Shown: positions 13,091-13,372 of the stretch, in pieces | Layout: each line of letters begins with the position of its first letter | How positions within the stretch are numbered: position 1 is the first letter of the stretch | From: Pseudomonadota bacterium | Lineage (GTDB): Bacteria > Pseudomonadota > Alphaproteobacteria > Rhizobiales > Xanthobacteraceae | Direction: 5' to 3' | NCBI GenBank assembly: GCA_023435725.1 | Contig: JAEYRD010000148.1 | Location: forward strand, 1 to 13,372 | Length of the DNA stretch: 13,372 nucleotides | The notes under the pieces: generated by a model | The model's input: only the letters and a program-made list of their open reading frames with translations | The model's database searches: none | What the model was told of the DNA's origin: nothing | Position numbers and translations under genes: made by a program

Positions 13091-13372
13091 TCAGAAATTG
13101 ACGCTTAGTCGCGCATTGAAAGAGCGCCCCGACGAGCTGCAGCTCGATGCTGTTGCTCCAACCTCCAAGGCGATGATCGAGCGCGAGCTTCGCGTTGATC
13201 GGCATCATGTGGTAAAGGTCCACGCCGTCGGTTCGCTGGCCGCGGACATAGCCGATCAGGCCGCGAAGCTGTCCCTGGCCGTAGACCGGATTGTCCCATA
13301 CGGTCAGCCGTCCCTCGACGTTGACGCCGTAGAGCGTCGCGTCGTGATTGGCGAACTGCAGATAGACGAAAC
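13091..13372 (-). pseudogene. TonB-dependent receptor, C-terminal end with deletion and frame change (runs off the right edge)
   Basis: Reading leftward from 13372, the frame encodes outer-membrane beta-barrel sequence typical of TonB-dependent (copper-type) receptors: ATLYGVNVEGRLTVWDNP, then GQLRGLIGYVRGQRTDG, LYHMMPINAKLALDHRLGGW and SNSIELQLV. Intact relatives then continue for several tens of residues to the last strand. Here that part is missing and the frame turns into unrelated sequence (GALFQCATKRQF...). One base over, the same DNA reads GRSFNARLSVNF and then a stop (13091-13093), which looks like the normal receptor C-terminus ending in Phe. This implies an internal deletion that also shifts the frame. 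Without its last strands the barrel should not fold, so I call it a pseudogene. The upstream part is outside the window, and the size of the deletion is inferred from memory of the family. Confidence 0.7.

Noticed and set aside
13192..13205. TTGA-N6-TCAT in the receptor remnant as a third FNR/FixK box
   Set aside because: It is one base off the core and lies inside coding-derived sequence, far from any gene start.
1..13372. CRISPR arrays, tRNA/rRNA genes, insertion sequences, integrases, phage genes or a defence system
   Set aside because: No regularly spaced repeats, RNA-gene signatures, transposase-like frames or terminal inverted repeats were seen. The content is ordinary chromosomal plus a metal-resistance locus.

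Overview
This is a high-GC alphaproteobacterial chromosome segment, most likely from the Bradyrhizobium/Rhodopseudomonas/Afipia group (Nitrobacteraceae). That placement rests on recalled family resemblance (a DUF2336 protein, a 62-aa protein opening with a short 'IIEFPA' motif, the order of the metal genes) and on codon bias. No database search was possible.

Left part (1-1773): a DUF2336 protein runs off the left edge on the minus strand. It is divergent from a small basic protein and a probable lipoprotein of unknown function. The 254-bp space between them carries an exact TTAACCAT, a CtrA-like half site. Middle-left part (1774-5655): a minus-strand group holds a DUF1993 protein, a DHA1-type MFS exporter and an alpha/beta hydrolase with an Asp nucleophile. 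The exporter and hydrolase look like an operon, and a LysR regulator is divergent from the hydrolase over a 130-bp control region that contains an inverted repeat. A strong hairpin separates the exporter from the DUF1993 gene.

Right part (5656-13372): a plus-strand copper/silver resistance locus. Its order is a secreted Met/Cys-rich small protein, a periplasmic FixH/YtkA-like protein, the CusB-type adaptor with two N-terminal heavy-metal-binding repeats, the CusA-type RND pump (ATGA overlap with cusB), a type-1 copper cupredoxin resembling CopI, a Met-rich Spy/CpxP-like LTxxQ protein and a small membrane protein. The likely logic is periplasmic Cu(I) capture (small protein, FixH-like, Spy-like), oxidation or buffering by the cupredoxin, and export by CusAB. 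No CusC-type outer-membrane channel is present. A TonB-dependent receptor, probably a copper receptor, enters from the right edge on the minus strand. It appears to be a pseudogene: its barrel sequence stops abruptly and its last strand follows in another frame.

The most interesting signal is regulatory. Only two exact TTGA-N6-TCAA (FNR/FixK-type) palindromes were found in the window, at 5710-5723 and 11894-11907. They lie in the two intergenic regions upstream of metal genes, and each has a possible -10 element at about the spacing expected for class II activation. This suggests that copper efflux here is tied to oxygen limitation (the FixK2/FNR regulon), in addition to or instead of a dedicated copper sensor, none of which is encoded in the window.
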